Shown here one piece after another: positions 24,677-34,699 of a stretch of DNA of 64,000 nt. Position 1 is the first letter of the stretch. Every line of letters starts with the position of its first letter. The stretch covers positions 7,936,001-8,000,000 of the forward strand of contig NGZR01000002.1 of NCBI GenBank assembly GCA_002197995.1, read 5' to 3'. A program made the translations under genes and the position numbers. The notes under the pieces were generated by a model. That model did no database searches and was not told the origin of the DNA. It was given only the letters and a program-made list of their open reading frames with translations. The DNA comes from Gaeumannomyces sp. JS-464 (taxonomy: Eukaryota; Ascomycota; Sordariomycetes; Magnaporthales; Magnaporthaceae).

Positions 24677-26068
24677 CTACCACCGCAGCTTCGCCTTCAG
24701 GTCTTGTAGGGCGAAATAGCCTGCCATCGTGCTGCTGTCGTACCGCCTGGGTGTGTCTGAAGCAAAAGCGGCGCCATCCTGCCCGGCGTCAGCCGGGCCG
24801 GGAGCGTCGGCGGAGGCTTTGGGCTTCTTGCCAGCCGGCTTGTCGGGCGCATCCTCGGCGGCCCCCTCGCCATCGAGAGGCGAGCTGCTCCGTTTCCTCT
24901 TTGGGCCTGCCGCTTCTGCGACCCGACCCCATCCGCCCATCTCGCACAGCAGCTCATAAATCCAGTCGATCAGGGCAATCTGACGATCGCGGACACTTTT
25001 TGCGAGGGATCGCGCCCCTAGTTCGCTTTTGAGGAGATTGACGAGCTGTATGTGGTGGTTTATCCTCCTCCACTCATCTCATCCTCTATCTCCAAACCAC
25101 GACGCCGCGCCGTCTGGCGTTCTGACCACTTAAGCAGCTCGGGCGTGTTCATTTCGCACCGATAAACCTGATGACGGTCTGTGTTCTGTCCCGACGCTCG
25201 TCAATGTTGAGAAGGTCGTCTAGGATGTCAGACCGCTCCGACTCGGCCTTTCTCCGAAGCACTCGCAGGGCCCTTTCGCATTCAGAAACGGCCCTGGCGA
25301 AGGCTTCGGCGTAGTTGTCTAACCGCCAATGGCTAAATGAGAGGAACTCGACCCATGTTGACAACGCGGCTTGCTGCGCGGGGTCCTGCTCCAAGCCGAA
25401 GGACTCAAACGGGCACCCAGAGTCGAAGCCCCCATCAAAGCCGCGGGACTCGGCGACCGCCCGGACCGCGTCGGCATATCGGGAGAGGTCTTTGTCGTCG
25501 GGGGCGGCTCCTTTGTGCGTCCCCTCCTCGCCATCGCCAGGTATCCAAAGGGGGCCGCGCTTGGTCCCCCACGTCTCAAAGTTGGCGCAGCCGGGCTTTA
25601 TCCCTAAAGCCATCGCCTGCCCCCAGAACGTAGGAAACTCGTCGCCACCGGGCATGTCTCGTTTGGTTCGCTGCCATGTTTCGGAATTTCTGCCAGACTT
25701 CAAATTGGACTTGGAGGATATCCACCTTGTCGAGCTCCCGCCATCCAAGCCATGGTCCCAGCATGTCGCGAAAGTTCAATGGATGGCGTCGGCTGGTGCC
25801 GACTCGGGATCCACTTCGGTCATTGCTTTCCTGCAGGAGCCATTAGTGACATCAGGCTTGACGTTGCGAAAATGATGGGAAATGCGGCTTACAAGAGTCG
25901 AGCCTTGAAGTCATCGTTGGACGCCAGAGTGACCCAATCGTGACCACCGTTCTCGTCGAGATAAAAGCCATGGCGGCCGTGGTATTGCCGTGCCCATTCC
26001 ACAAGCTCTGCGTGAGAGCACTCGAGGAGGGTCTTTCAAGAAGACTGGACGTCGCTGCTGGAAGCCAT
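24677..26068 (-). pseudogene. Orphan fungal family gene A (WVEFL..WxLD motif), broken
   Basis: A lineage-specific fungal protein family that I recognise by pattern but cannot name with certainty. The start MASSSDVQSS (ATG 26066-26068) is followed in frame by TGA (26036-26038) and then by a stretch resembling the N-terminus of gene B at 47451 (LLECSHAELVEWARQYHGRHG versus LLALSDPALVEYMKTHWDER). An intron follows the N-terminal segment (GTAAGC donor near 25891, CTGCAG acceptor near 25833, CACTAAT branch). The central part contains TFWGQAMALGIKPGCANFE and ALSTWVEFLSFSHWRLDNY, the latter matching VTWIEHLEFEYWWLDKRT of gene B. The C-terminus is basic/acidic low complexity ending LKAKLRW. At least three frame changes (near 25770, 25700 and 25145) plus the TGA break it. 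Some may be sequence errors, but with the nonsense codon it is best treated as a pseudogene. Confidence 0.6.
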
Positions 26069-27386
26069 CTTGGAGATTGTGGCTTGGGAAGGGGTTGCTT
26101 GTTGCTCGATATTCTTTTGCACCACAGAGCGCAGGTGTGCCTAGGTCCGCTGATCGAGTTTACTAGAATCAGGAGAGAACAGATGCAGCGGCGGGCCCAA
26201 CCGAGGCCGGCCGTGAAGCATTCATATAGACGCTGCTTTCCACCAAAAGCTTATCAGGACAAAGAGAGGACGCGGACGCAAACGGACGAGCGAGGGGCTG
26301 ATGGCTCAAAGATGCGCAATCAGCAGACGCGCGCTGGATGGTTCTGCGACAAAGCCATCCCTTCACCTGCCCAGCAAGCGCGCTCAACATTCCGCACCTA
26401 CGTCGCCGTGAGAAACTAAAGGGTCACGAAGAAGGGCTGGCGAGTGCCAGCCAATTTCAGTGACAAAAAGCGGGCGTGGCGGGTGTCTTCCGCACACGGC
26501 CCAACTTTTACCCTCTCAAGCGCGAACGAACCAGAAACAGCCCGGAAGCTGTACAGGAGGTGCGCGAAGTGACCCTGGTACTACCGTCAATGCTGGGGCT
26601 GGCTCATGCGCCATAACAACCTGGGCTCTGTCGCCGGGTGCCCCCTACCACACGAGGCGCCAGGCCGTGCCGCGCCGGCCTCGCGGCTCCCCCTGTCACG
26701 GAAATCACCACCCAAGGAGGCGTCGGCCCCAACCGCGGCTCTTGCGCCCCGGTCCGCCCGGTCTCGCCCGCAACTCCAGACAGATAAGCTGCTTCGGCAG
26801 GCAGCGGGGTGTAGGAGCCCTCGCAAGGCGCAGGGGCTGGTCTTGAAACCCAATGACACTTTTCAACAAAGCCGGCTGGTCCTTCCAGTGCCAGATATCG
26901 ACGTGTCGGCACCCCCTATCGTCCACTCTCTACCAATATGTTTCGGTAGCTCTTCTGCTAGCCTATTCTGATTGTACTCATCAGGCTTTGCTTGTGCGTT
27001 TTCTTGCAATCTTTGCACATATTCCAAAACCTCGTCATCTTCCTTTGTATACCCCTTGCTAAAAATGATATATCATTTCTTCTTGTTGTGACCTGCCTTC
27101 TCCCAATTGATGTTACCATTGCTTTTCTTGATATTTCTCTTTGTTGTGCTAATTGTTTTGTTTCTTGTTCAAAATTGCTCTGTTCCCCCCTTTTCTTTTG
27201 TTCCATTGATATTTCCTTTGTTCTATCATCGCTCTCAATTTTCACCATCGACAATTTCCCCTTGTAGATATTTCCTCGTTTTCCTGTAGACATTTCCTCC
27301 TTTTCCTGTAGATATTTCACTTCTTATAATCGACATCTCCCTCTTCACTGGCATCTCCATTTTCCCATGTCACATCATCCCTAGCG
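26069..27386. other. Gene-free stretch with AT-rich pyrimidine tract
   Basis: 26070-26930 is GC-rich without supported genes. From about 26930 to 27375 the + strand becomes T-rich and strongly pyrimidine-biased, unlike its surroundings. The only long frame in it (- strand 26958-27320) is Lys/Glu/Gln-rich and looks like a product of the composition. The tract ends where a remnant of the following kinase's upstream coding sequence begins. Confidence 0.5.
27266..27331. repeat. Three 22-bp tandem repeats in T-rich tract
   Basis: Units start at 27266, 27288 and 27310. The first two differ by two bases (AGATATTTCCTCGTTTTCC and AGACATTTCCTCCTTTTCC at their starts); the third is more diverged, and further degenerate copies (GACATCTCCCTCTTCACTGG) follow to about 27370. 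Confidence 0.75.
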
Positions 27387-27550
27387 TTCGAACTCGCTGT
27401 CGCCGGGTTCTCCCACGACGACCCAAGCCCCGACGATCCAAACCATCTCCTCAACGTTCGGGAGCTTGAGGCAGACGGTTTTGGGGATCTCGACGCCTGC
27501 TCGACATCGGTGGCCTTGGATTTCAACACTGGGGGTCGTCCGGGCTGACC

Positions 27551-28605
27551 ATGGAGACGCACGGATCCTTATCCAATCCGGTGCTGGTGAAGACTGAAGT
27601 CGGGTCTGGAGCCTACGCAATCGTGTACAAGGTCTTCAGCACGGGCACCGGCGAGGTGTATGCTTTGAAGGTTGTGAAGGGACGGCTGGACGCGGCTAAT
27701 CGGGGAGCCTTCGAAAAGGAAGCCAGGATTATGAAAGGGACCTGCCATGTGAGTAATCTTCTCACATCCCTGGGGTGTCGCCTCCCCTATTTCCAGGGAA
27801 CTGCTTTCTTTGCTATCCTATAGGAATTCCTTTCATCACGGAATCCCCTTCCCTCCTTTCCTATGTTTCCATAATATCGTTTTCCTGCTTCCAGTTTTTT
27901 TTTTTTTTTTTTCTGCGTAAATTTTCGCTCGCGCAAGTCATTCTTAGGCATAAAATCGACGCTTTCTAACTCTTCCAACCCAACGTGCTGCCCCCTTAGG
28001 ACAACATTGTCAGATGTCTTGGCGGAAACCCTGAGATCCACGAGATAAAGTTCGAATTCGCCCCCGGCGGCTCTCTTCGTGACCATATGAAGACGCCAGT
28101 CCTCGAATGTCACCAGATCTGCACCCAGATCCTCGATGCCATGGTCTACCTCCAAGGGCAGCTTATTGTCCACCGGGATATCAAGCCGGATAACATTCTC
28201 GTGATGAGAAGGGAGCACCCCTACATCCACGTCAAGCTCGCCGACTTCAACTCGTCCGGGTTTGTGGGGTCGCCACCAGAACCGATGAAATCAATCGCAG
28301 GCACCGGGGACTACATTGCGCCCGAGATCGCCTTGGACGACAAGCCGGGGCCGAGAAACTACATGGCAGTGGTTGACGTCTGGTCCCTTGGCGTGGTCGT
28401 CCTCGAGCGGCTGTGCGGTTTGCCGGTCGATTCCGGATGTGGCTGGGACGCCGCTATCATCGACAGGCTCAACGCATCTCGCAGACTTGACGGTATGGCT
28501 GTCATCCTCGATTTCGTTGCGGATTCCATGTTGGTGATAGATCCATCGAAACGAAGAGGAGCCCAAGCGTGCCTGGAGCATGCGCAAAGAATGCGGCGCG
28601 GGTAG
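27551..28605 (+). CDS. Protein kinase, small, with DFN in place of DFG and decayed flanking coding sequence
   Basis: Serine/threonine kinase fold. Exon 1 27551-27748, intron 27749-27999 (GTGAGT, TCTAAC, TTAG), exon 2 28000-28605. Motifs in order: Gly loop GSGAYAIVYKV, VAIK-type ALKVV, catalytic loop HRDIKPDNIL, then LADFNSSGF where DFG should be, and the APE motif YIAPEI. DFN leaves the metal-binding Asp. Both flanks look like former coding sequence. Upstream, 27387-27545 reads FELAVAGFSHDDPS..., resembling FRILVKPFDRSSE between the FHA and kinase domains of the gene at 44838. Downstream, 28607-28802 continues as SDKEFNVPKNGS, TAG (28640-28642), LFPGSPLSSEAGTVRPSGYL, after a one-base slip in the GGG at 28602-28604. 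The intron sits at the same place and phase as in the 44838 gene, so the two are paralogues and this copy has probably lost its N-terminal regulatory part. It may be a pseudogene. Confidence 0.75.
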
Positions 28606-28802
28606 CGACAAGGAGTTCAACGTCCCAAAGAACGGCTCGTAGCTGTTCCCGGGCTCTCCTCTTTCGTCGGAAGCGGGGACCGTGCGGCCTTCTGGGTATC
28701 TGGCTGATGCCGACACCGACGCGGGAGCCAGCACGGTCAGGATCCAGCGCGATGCAATCGACTTCCAGAACACGGGTCTGAGGATGCCCGATGGCGCAAC
28801 TC

Positions 28803-29211
28803 CTTACCCATACATACCTAGGTACGGAATCCCTTTTTCCTTACCCCTTCTTGCTACGCTACAGTGGTGGGACTAATTCTAGCTTCCAATGAGACAGGAT
28901 TTCTTGATACTGGGTATCATCGAGCGCCGACCAAAGCGAGTGTGCGTGTGAGTTCGCGGCTGTTTCCCGAATAGTTGTCTGAGGGATCACATATGTTGGA
29001 ATTTGGATATGTACATTAGGGCGGCAGCGGTGCTGGTTGTGTGGCATGTGTTTTTTGAGAGACGGATAATAGAGCATGGCTAGGGGGCATAGGGCAATGG
29101 GATGGGGGTTTGCATTTACAGGAGTATGGGATCCACTAGACTGTATACTAATATAGAGAGCATGCACGGGCTGGCCTGCGCATGCGACGGATGCTACTCT
29201 GGACGTTGACA
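28803..29211. other. Intergenic region after the small kinase
   Basis: No gene seen. It starts with a CCTAGGTACGG motif (about 28817) and should contain the 3' end of the minus-strand gene at 29212. Confidence 0.5.
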
Positions 29212-30246
29212 TTAAACCTGGACTGGTGATGTCTGCGGTCGCTTTATCAGGCTCCCAAGAAGCGACGGCAAATCTTTGCAGAGCTGAAACAGAGCCCGCA
29301 GCATCACCAGCCCGAACATCCAGATGGGCACCAGGATGGCGAAAATAGTGAAGCCATACGACGCCTGCTGGAAGGCGGCGTCTCCTTTCAGCTGGTCCGT
29401 GGCGAGGCCGACTTGCATGGCGGTCAGTAACAGGACAATGAAGACGGCGGCGGTGGCCAACCAGGCGATGTTGTCGCTGAAGAGGCTGCTGTAGGTGTTC
29501 CTTCCCCGGAGGTATGGCGTAAGAAGTGGGAAATGGGTGAGGCGGTGGATGGTGTTGACGCGGGACAGGCGGAGCTCGGCGCGCAGGAAGCGCGGGTGGG
29601 CTTTGATCGAGCCGTCATGTTTCTGCTTGAGCAGCTCTCTGGCCAATTGCTTCCACTCTGCCCATTGAATGGCCGAGCCATCCGGTTTGCGAGGCAGGAG
29701 GCGCGTCTCGCTAGCAACGAAGAAATCGGTCTCCGAAGATATGAGGCAGACGTAGGTGTAGAGGAAGCCGAAGGCGATGCTCTGCAGCCCTGCCTTACAC
29801 GAAGCTCGCAAAGGGTCCTGGCACACACAGGCGGCATGGCACTTTAAATGGGTTCGCCAGAAGTCTTGATCGAGAAGAAAGGCTGGGATTGGCTTGAGGA
29901 AGAGCCTGCCGTTCTTGTCCCAAAGGAGATGCAGATCCATCCGGTCGGCGACGACGATCTGCCGGCCCAGGGCAACTTGCAGGTGCAGCTGCGTAGCAGG
30001 GCGTCTCCAGCCGGCAAACCACAAATGCGGGAGCATTTCGCCCAGGGCTCCGAGGGACAGTTCCTCTTTCAGGAATTGTGCCACATCGCGGGATGGATCG
30101 CCGACGACGCGGCGCTTCATTCTCCCAGTGCCTTGGGAGTAGCGGTAGGAAGCGGGCAAGGCGTCCACGATGCTACCCACATTGCCAAGCACATTTGTTG
30201 CGAACTGGAGCAACTTGTTAAAACTTGAGCACGTTACGAGCGCCAT
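29212..30246 (-). CDS. Orphan two-TM membrane protein (DUF6601-like), divergent partner of the NLR
   Basis: Single exon, 344 residues, no frame break. The middle has a conserved-looking block (DLHLLWDKNGRLFLKPIPAF, then LLDQDFWRTHLKC, KAGLQSIAFGFLYTYVCLIS) and a region with RFLRAELRLSRVNTIHRLTH. Two C-terminal membrane helices follow: about residues 258-280 (NIAWLATAAVFIVLLLTAMQ) and 295-320 (YGFTIFAILVPIWMFGLVML), joined by a short loop. This resembles a family of fungal membrane proteins that I remember as DUF6601; I could not verify the name. Function unknown. Its start codon is 528 bp from the start of the divergently transcribed NLR gene, so the two share a promoter region. A role as partner or target of the NLR is my inference from this arrangement only. 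Confidence 0.8.
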   Translation of the reverse strand: MALVTCSSFNKLLQFATNVLGNVGSIVDALPASYRYSQGTGRMKRRVVGDPSRDVAQFLKEELSLGALGEMLPHLWFAGWRRPATQLHLQVALGRQIVVADRMDLHLLWDKNGRLFLKPIPAFLLDQDFWRTHLKCHAACVCQDPLRASCKAGLQSIAFGFLYTYVCLISSETDFFVASETRLLPRKPDGSAIQWAEWKQLARELLKQKHDGSIKAHPRFLRAELRLSRVNTIHRLTHFPLLTPYLRGRNTYSSLFSDNIAWLATAAVFIVLLLTAMQVGLATDQLKGDAAFQQASYGFTIFAILVPIWMFGLVMLRALFQLCKDLPSLLGSLIKRPQTSPVQV

Positions 30247-30774
30247 GAGGGCTACTACTGACCGGCCAGATTGCGGAGCTTTGCTGAGCCATACGAGCTG
30301 CGCGTGGGGTTACTAGGAGCTCCTCTACTTGACGTTTTTGCTCGACAAACCCGGGAGGGCTCGTCGCAGCCTACCACTGCCTACGTGCTTTCTGGACAAG
30401 GGGCCTAGGCTGCAGGCAGTGAGGCTGAGCCATGGGCCAATGTATGGCTCGGTCGAGACGATTGGACATCGACTCGACTTGGCGTGGTGGCGCTCTTCAG
30501 AGCCTTACCGGGCCAGAGCGAGGAAATCTTCCCACGCAGACCGTCGTTCCAACCCAGGCACTTCCGCCATCCCCGGACGCAATTGAATACCAGACGCTCT
30601 TTGACTCCTCGCCAGCAGTCACCCCGCGCGGAGGCCGCGAGCAAACCTTTCGTCCTGGGAGTAGCCCATAGGCAACCACGGTCGCGACATCCCGCAGACG
30701 ACGAATTCGTGCGCGGGGTGTTGCTAGACGCCGCTCTCTGGGACCGCGGCTGCCCGACTCTGCTGGGAGGCGCA
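30247..30774. promoter_or_regulatory. Shared divergent promoter of the two-TM gene and the NLR gene
   Basis: 528 bp between two start codons pointing away from each other. An open frame continues upstream of the NLR Met to 30484, but the Met at 30775 sits directly before a membrane segment and is the better start. No clear regulatory motif recognised. Confidence 0.5.
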
Positions 30775-33700
30775 ATGGACCCAACCGGCATCGGCCATGT
30801 CCTTCCCTTGCCGCGTTGGGAAGCCGTTATATCCCTCATTCTAGTCGGAGTGACGGTTATCGTCTACTTTCGGTTCTCTACAAGAGTCCCGCCTCCAAGC
30901 GCTGTCTCGACCCCGCACCTACCCCAGCCCCTTCAAGCGGCACAACCCTCCAATGCTTCGGTCGAACTGGCGACTGGCGGCAACACTGCCCAGCACGAGA
31001 CGAGCCTGGTGGCTTCCGGTCGGGAAGAAGCGCCGCCCACGAAACGAGGCACGCAACGAGGCGTCCGTCTTAATGAAGTCCACCCCAAAGACACGACAGA
31101 GACAGACATCGACATCATCGCTATCCATGGCCTCGATACAAGGTCGCCAAACACATGGTCATGGGTAGACCGCAGCAATGCCAAGAAGAGCATCAACTGG
31201 TTGCAAGACCCTAACATGCTCCCCGGAAGGGTCAAGGGGGCCCGGATCTTTACGTGCGATTGGCCCGCAGATCTATGGCAGCCATCCAACCAGGTCCAGA
31301 AGACTTTGGACGAGCTTGCGCGGCTGCTTTTGGACGGTATAGAAAGGCGGCTTCCCGCCAGGGGCGAAGACGCAAAAAAGGATCGGCCCATTCTCTTCAT
31401 CGCGTCGTGTCTCGGGGGCATCGTTTTGATGAAGGCTCTTGTGAATGCAGGAGAAGGTCTTCGCAAAGCGACACGCGGTGTCCTCTTTCTTGCCACACCA
31501 TTCCGAGGCACTTCGCTTCAAGATGTCGCATCCTGGGCCGATCGAAGATTGAAGGCCCAGGCTCTGATCCAGGGTCAGGAAGTGAGCAAGCTGCTCGACA
31601 TCGTCAAGGGATCGACTTCCACTTTGGAAGCACTAGTCAGCGAGTTCACCCACCTTTCTCGGCACAGAGAGCCCCCCTACCTATTGTTCAACTTCTACGA
31701 ACTTGGGAAGTCGAGTTTGCCACGGAAAATGTTTCCTTGGCTACCAGACATCCTCGCAATAATAAACTTGGCTACCAGACATCCTAAATTTCGCCTCCCT
31801 CCAGCTCAGCTTTGCTAACGTTCAATAGTTGGTCGATAAATCATCGGCGACTCTAGACATAGTCCGCGACCCATTACCACTAAATCGACCACACGGCTTA
31901 ATGAACAAATTCTCCGGCCCTGGCTGTCCAGATTATGACGTTGTCGCTCGCAAGATTCAAAACCTGCTCGAGGATATTCGCAAAGGGAGCCCCCTCGAAC
32001 AAGCAGATGCCTGGATTCGTGACAGAGTTTACAATTTGGACAGGCTCAAGGTTGAGAGGCTCTCGCGCGATCAACTGCCTATGGATCAATGCTACATCAA
32101 TCTCGCCATCGTCGAGCAGCGGGGCCGTGATACAGCCCTCACCGAGTACGGATCGGAAAAACCCTCGCCATTTTCACTCTCCGCTCGACTAAAGACAGAG
32201 ACACCGAACAAAAACATCCAGGTCAAGCTGCCGACACTTTTCGATCCACGGAAAGATCGGAGGGGCAACATTACGCAGCCGAGAAGAATCGTAATTCGAG
32301 GTCGAGCCGGGGTTGGCAAAACTACCCTGTGCAAGAAGATGGTTCACGACTTCATCCATCGTGGCACATGGTGGGACTTGTTTGACCGGATACTCTGGGT
32401 GCCTCTGCGAGCCCTAAAAAGGAAACCCGACAAGGGGTACAATCTCGAGGGTCTGTTTTCACGCGACTTTTTCTCTGGCACTCCAAATCGCGAGAGCTTC
32501 GCCAAGGAGATAGAGAAGGCGCTGCATAATAGTACCAAGAACAGGACTCTGTTCGTCCTCGATGGGCTGGATGAAGTTTCGGAAGGCCTGGAGAGAGAGA
32601 ACGAAATGTACCCTTGTCTCGAGTCTCTTCTGGGCCAGCCTAATGTCATCATCACGTCCCGACCTTCCGCAGCACTACCAGACGACCTGCGCCCCGACCT
32701 CGAGCTGGAAACGGTCGGGTTCTACCCAGATCAAGTGACGGAATACATCGAGAAGACCGTCTCAAAAGACAACGAAGCCAAAGCGATCCGGTCATTTCTT
32801 CAACATAGGCCGCTTATGCAGGGGCTTGTCCGAATTCCCATCCAGCTCGATGCGCTTTGCTTCACCTGGAGTAACCGTTCCCCTTCTGAACTTGCGCCAG
32901 AGACAATGACCCAGTTATACCAAGACATAGAGCTGAGCCTATGGAGGAAAGATCGCGACCGCCTCAATGAATGGAAGGGGCTATCCTCTAGGAAAGCAAC
33001 TCGCTCAGAGATCGAGTGCTGGATGGACGGCCTAATGAACCGGCTCGAATATTTGGCCTTCTCCGGACTGCGCAGCGATGTGATAAACTTCGAGACGGAG
33101 CACAGAGACGGGACCTATCGGCACTACAGGTCCTCGCCATCGCCAGTGGACAAGCCATTCGACGACATTCTTGCAGAGCTATCGTTCCTCCGAACGTCCG
33201 ACCCTGCAGCAACCCGCTCCACGACGTATCATTTCCTACATCTGACCTTTCAAGAGTACTTTGCCGCAAAGTATTTTGTACGGCACTGGGGCGCCGGTAG
33301 CGAGCAGAAGAGGTTCACGTACTTGGACTTCAGCAAGACAAAAGCCGGGAAAGAGATTGAGACCGACTGTTACGAATGGTTTGGAGAACACGCATATGAG
33401 GATAGCTACGACATCTTTTGGCGCTTTGTTGCCGGCTTGCTTTATGCCAATTCTCATCGGAACGAGGAGGCACTCTGCGATTTCTTCCGCAAGATCAAGC
33501 TTGAGCACCCGACCTGTCTGGGCTGCAGGGACAACATGTTCGATTTACCGCCCTACCGGCTAGCCATCCATTGCCTGCACGAAGTACCCTTGTCGCAAGA
33601 GGCCTCCGAGTTTAATCAGCTTCGGAATAGGCTACACCGCCGATTGGAGCAGTGGCTCTTAGCTAGATCTCAAAATGGTGGACCACAACATTTGGATGAG

Positions 33701-34551
33701 GCAGCCGAGATGGAATTCCCAGAGAAAATTCTCACGGACCTTCTACGAGAAGGCAAGCCTAGGGTCATCAAGTTAATACTCCCGCAATGCGGAAAAGGCC
33801 AGATATTTCGCTGCAGTTTATAGAACTTGCAGCGACATATCTAAAGGATCCGTCTGACGACTATAGGTGCTCCGCGGTGCGCGCCATAGGTGAGCGGTTA
33901 AACTTGCCAGAAGCAATTCTACTGGACGCAGCAGCGTTGCTTAAAGATCCGGTGGAATTGGTCGGGAGATGTGCGGCTAATGCTTTGGGTGGTCGGCCGG
34001 ATCTGCCAGAGCCAATTCTCCTAGGCATAGCAGCATTGCTCAAAGATCCCGAGGAATTCGTCAGGGGGAATGTGGCCAAAGCTTTGGGTGATCGGCCGGA
34101 TTTGCCAGAGCCAATTCTCCTAGGCATAGCAGCATTGCTCAAAGATCCCGAGGAATTCGTCAGGGGGAATGTGGCTATTACTTTGGGTGGTCGGCCGGAT
34201 CTGCCAGAGCCAATTCTCCTGGGCATAGCAGCATTGCTCAAAGATCCGGTGGAATTGGTCGGGAGATGTGCGGCTAATGCTTTGCGTGGTCGGCCGGATC
34301 TGCCAGAGCCAATTCTCCTGGGCATAGCAGCATTGCTTAAAGATCCCGAGGGATTCGTCAGGAGAAATACGGCTATTACTTTGGGTGGTCGGCCGGATCT
34401 GCCAGAGCCAATCCTCCTGGACATAGCAGCATTGCTCAAAGATCCCGAGGGATTCGTCAGGAGAGGTGCGGCCATTGCTTTGCGTGGTCGGCCGGATCTA
34501 CCAGAAGTGCTTGTGCAGGATGTGTCGGCAGTGATGAAGGAGCTCGAATGA
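30775..34551 (+). CDS. Fungal NLR: TM anchor, alpha/beta-hydrolase-like, NACHT, HEAT-like repeats (frame-broken)
   Basis: A STAND-class NTPase of the type used by fungi in non-self recognition and programmed cell death. Segment 1 (30775-31818) starts MDPTGIGHVLPLPRW, then a membrane helix (EAVISLILVGVTVIVYF), then a hydrolase-like domain: IIAIHGLDTRSPNTW (oxyanion loop), RPILFIASCLGGIVLMKAL (nucleophile elbow, Cys where Ser is usual) and ATPFRGTS. Segment 2 (31829-33823) is NACHT: Walker A GRAGVGKTTLCKK, Walker B TLFVLDGLDEV, VIITSRPS, and FLHLTFQEYFAAKYF at the winged-helix end. Segment 3 (33787-34551) is HEAT-like repeats. Segments 1 and 2 are separated by a 31-bp duplication and TAG 31826-31828; the TAG could also be a 3' splice site (GCTAAC lies just upstream) but no donor in the right phase exists. 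Segments 2 and 3 overlap and differ by one frame near 33780. The gene is either mildly broken or affected by indel errors. Confidence 0.85.
31736..31785 (+). repeat. 31-bp tandem duplication at the hydrolase-NACHT junction
   Basis: The 19-mer CTTGGCTACCAGACATCCT occurs at 31736-31754 and again at 31767-31785. The period is 31 bp, not a multiple of three, so the duplication shifts frame. Removing one copy would bring the upstream frame in line with the NACHT segment, interrupted only by TAG 31826-31828. Confidence 0.9.
33895..34548 (+). repeat. 99-bp tandem repeats encoding 33-residue HEAT-like units
   Basis: Units begin at 33895, 33994, 34093, 34192, 34291, 34390 and 34489 (the last is truncated and diverged); one older unit precedes them. 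Each full unit opens RPDLPEPILLGIAALLKDP (first unit RLNLPEAILLDAAALLKDP). The first 19 residues hardly vary. Variation sits in the next dozen: EEFVRGNVAKAL, EEFVRGNVAITL, VELVGRCAANAL (units 1 and 4), EGFVRRNTAITL, EGFVRRGAAIAL. Units 1 and 4 share 42 identical bases across this variable part (33946-33987 and 34243-34284), which indicates unit shuffling or conversion. Confidence 0.95.
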
Positions 34552-34579
34552 ATGGGATATTCCTCGTTGCAGTAGGCGT

Positions 34580-34617
34580 TAGGTAGGTATATACAGTATT
34601 AGCCTTCTACCTACCTA
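34580..34617. repeat. 10-bp inverted repeat TAGGTAGGTA / TACCTACCTA
   Basis: Perfect 10-bp arms at 34580-34589 and 34608-34617 with an 18-nt loop, just after the NLR stop codon. It could form a hairpin in the NLR transcript's 3' UTR. Similar CCTAGGTA motifs occur near 14370, 28817 and 44102. Confidence 0.8.
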
Positions 34618-34699
34618 GGTATAGATTGAAACGCAGACTCGTGGACGCAAGCCGCCTCGCCGGGTCGCAGACCCCAAGCTCCTCCTCAGGGGATAAAGA

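Noticed and set aside
26036..26038. TGA in orphan gene A as another RIP-type stop
   Set aside because: It would need a CGA origin (CpG context) or a different change, so it was not counted with the CAR-to-TAR set.
26958..27320. Lys/Glu-rich 120-residue frame on the minus strand
   Set aside because: Composition follows from the pyrimidine-rich tract and its 22-bp repeats, whose length is not a multiple of three.
33895..34548. Regular 99-bp repeats considered as a CRISPR-like or satellite array
   Set aside because: The repeats are in frame, encode HEAT-like units and follow a NACHT domain; there are no spacers.
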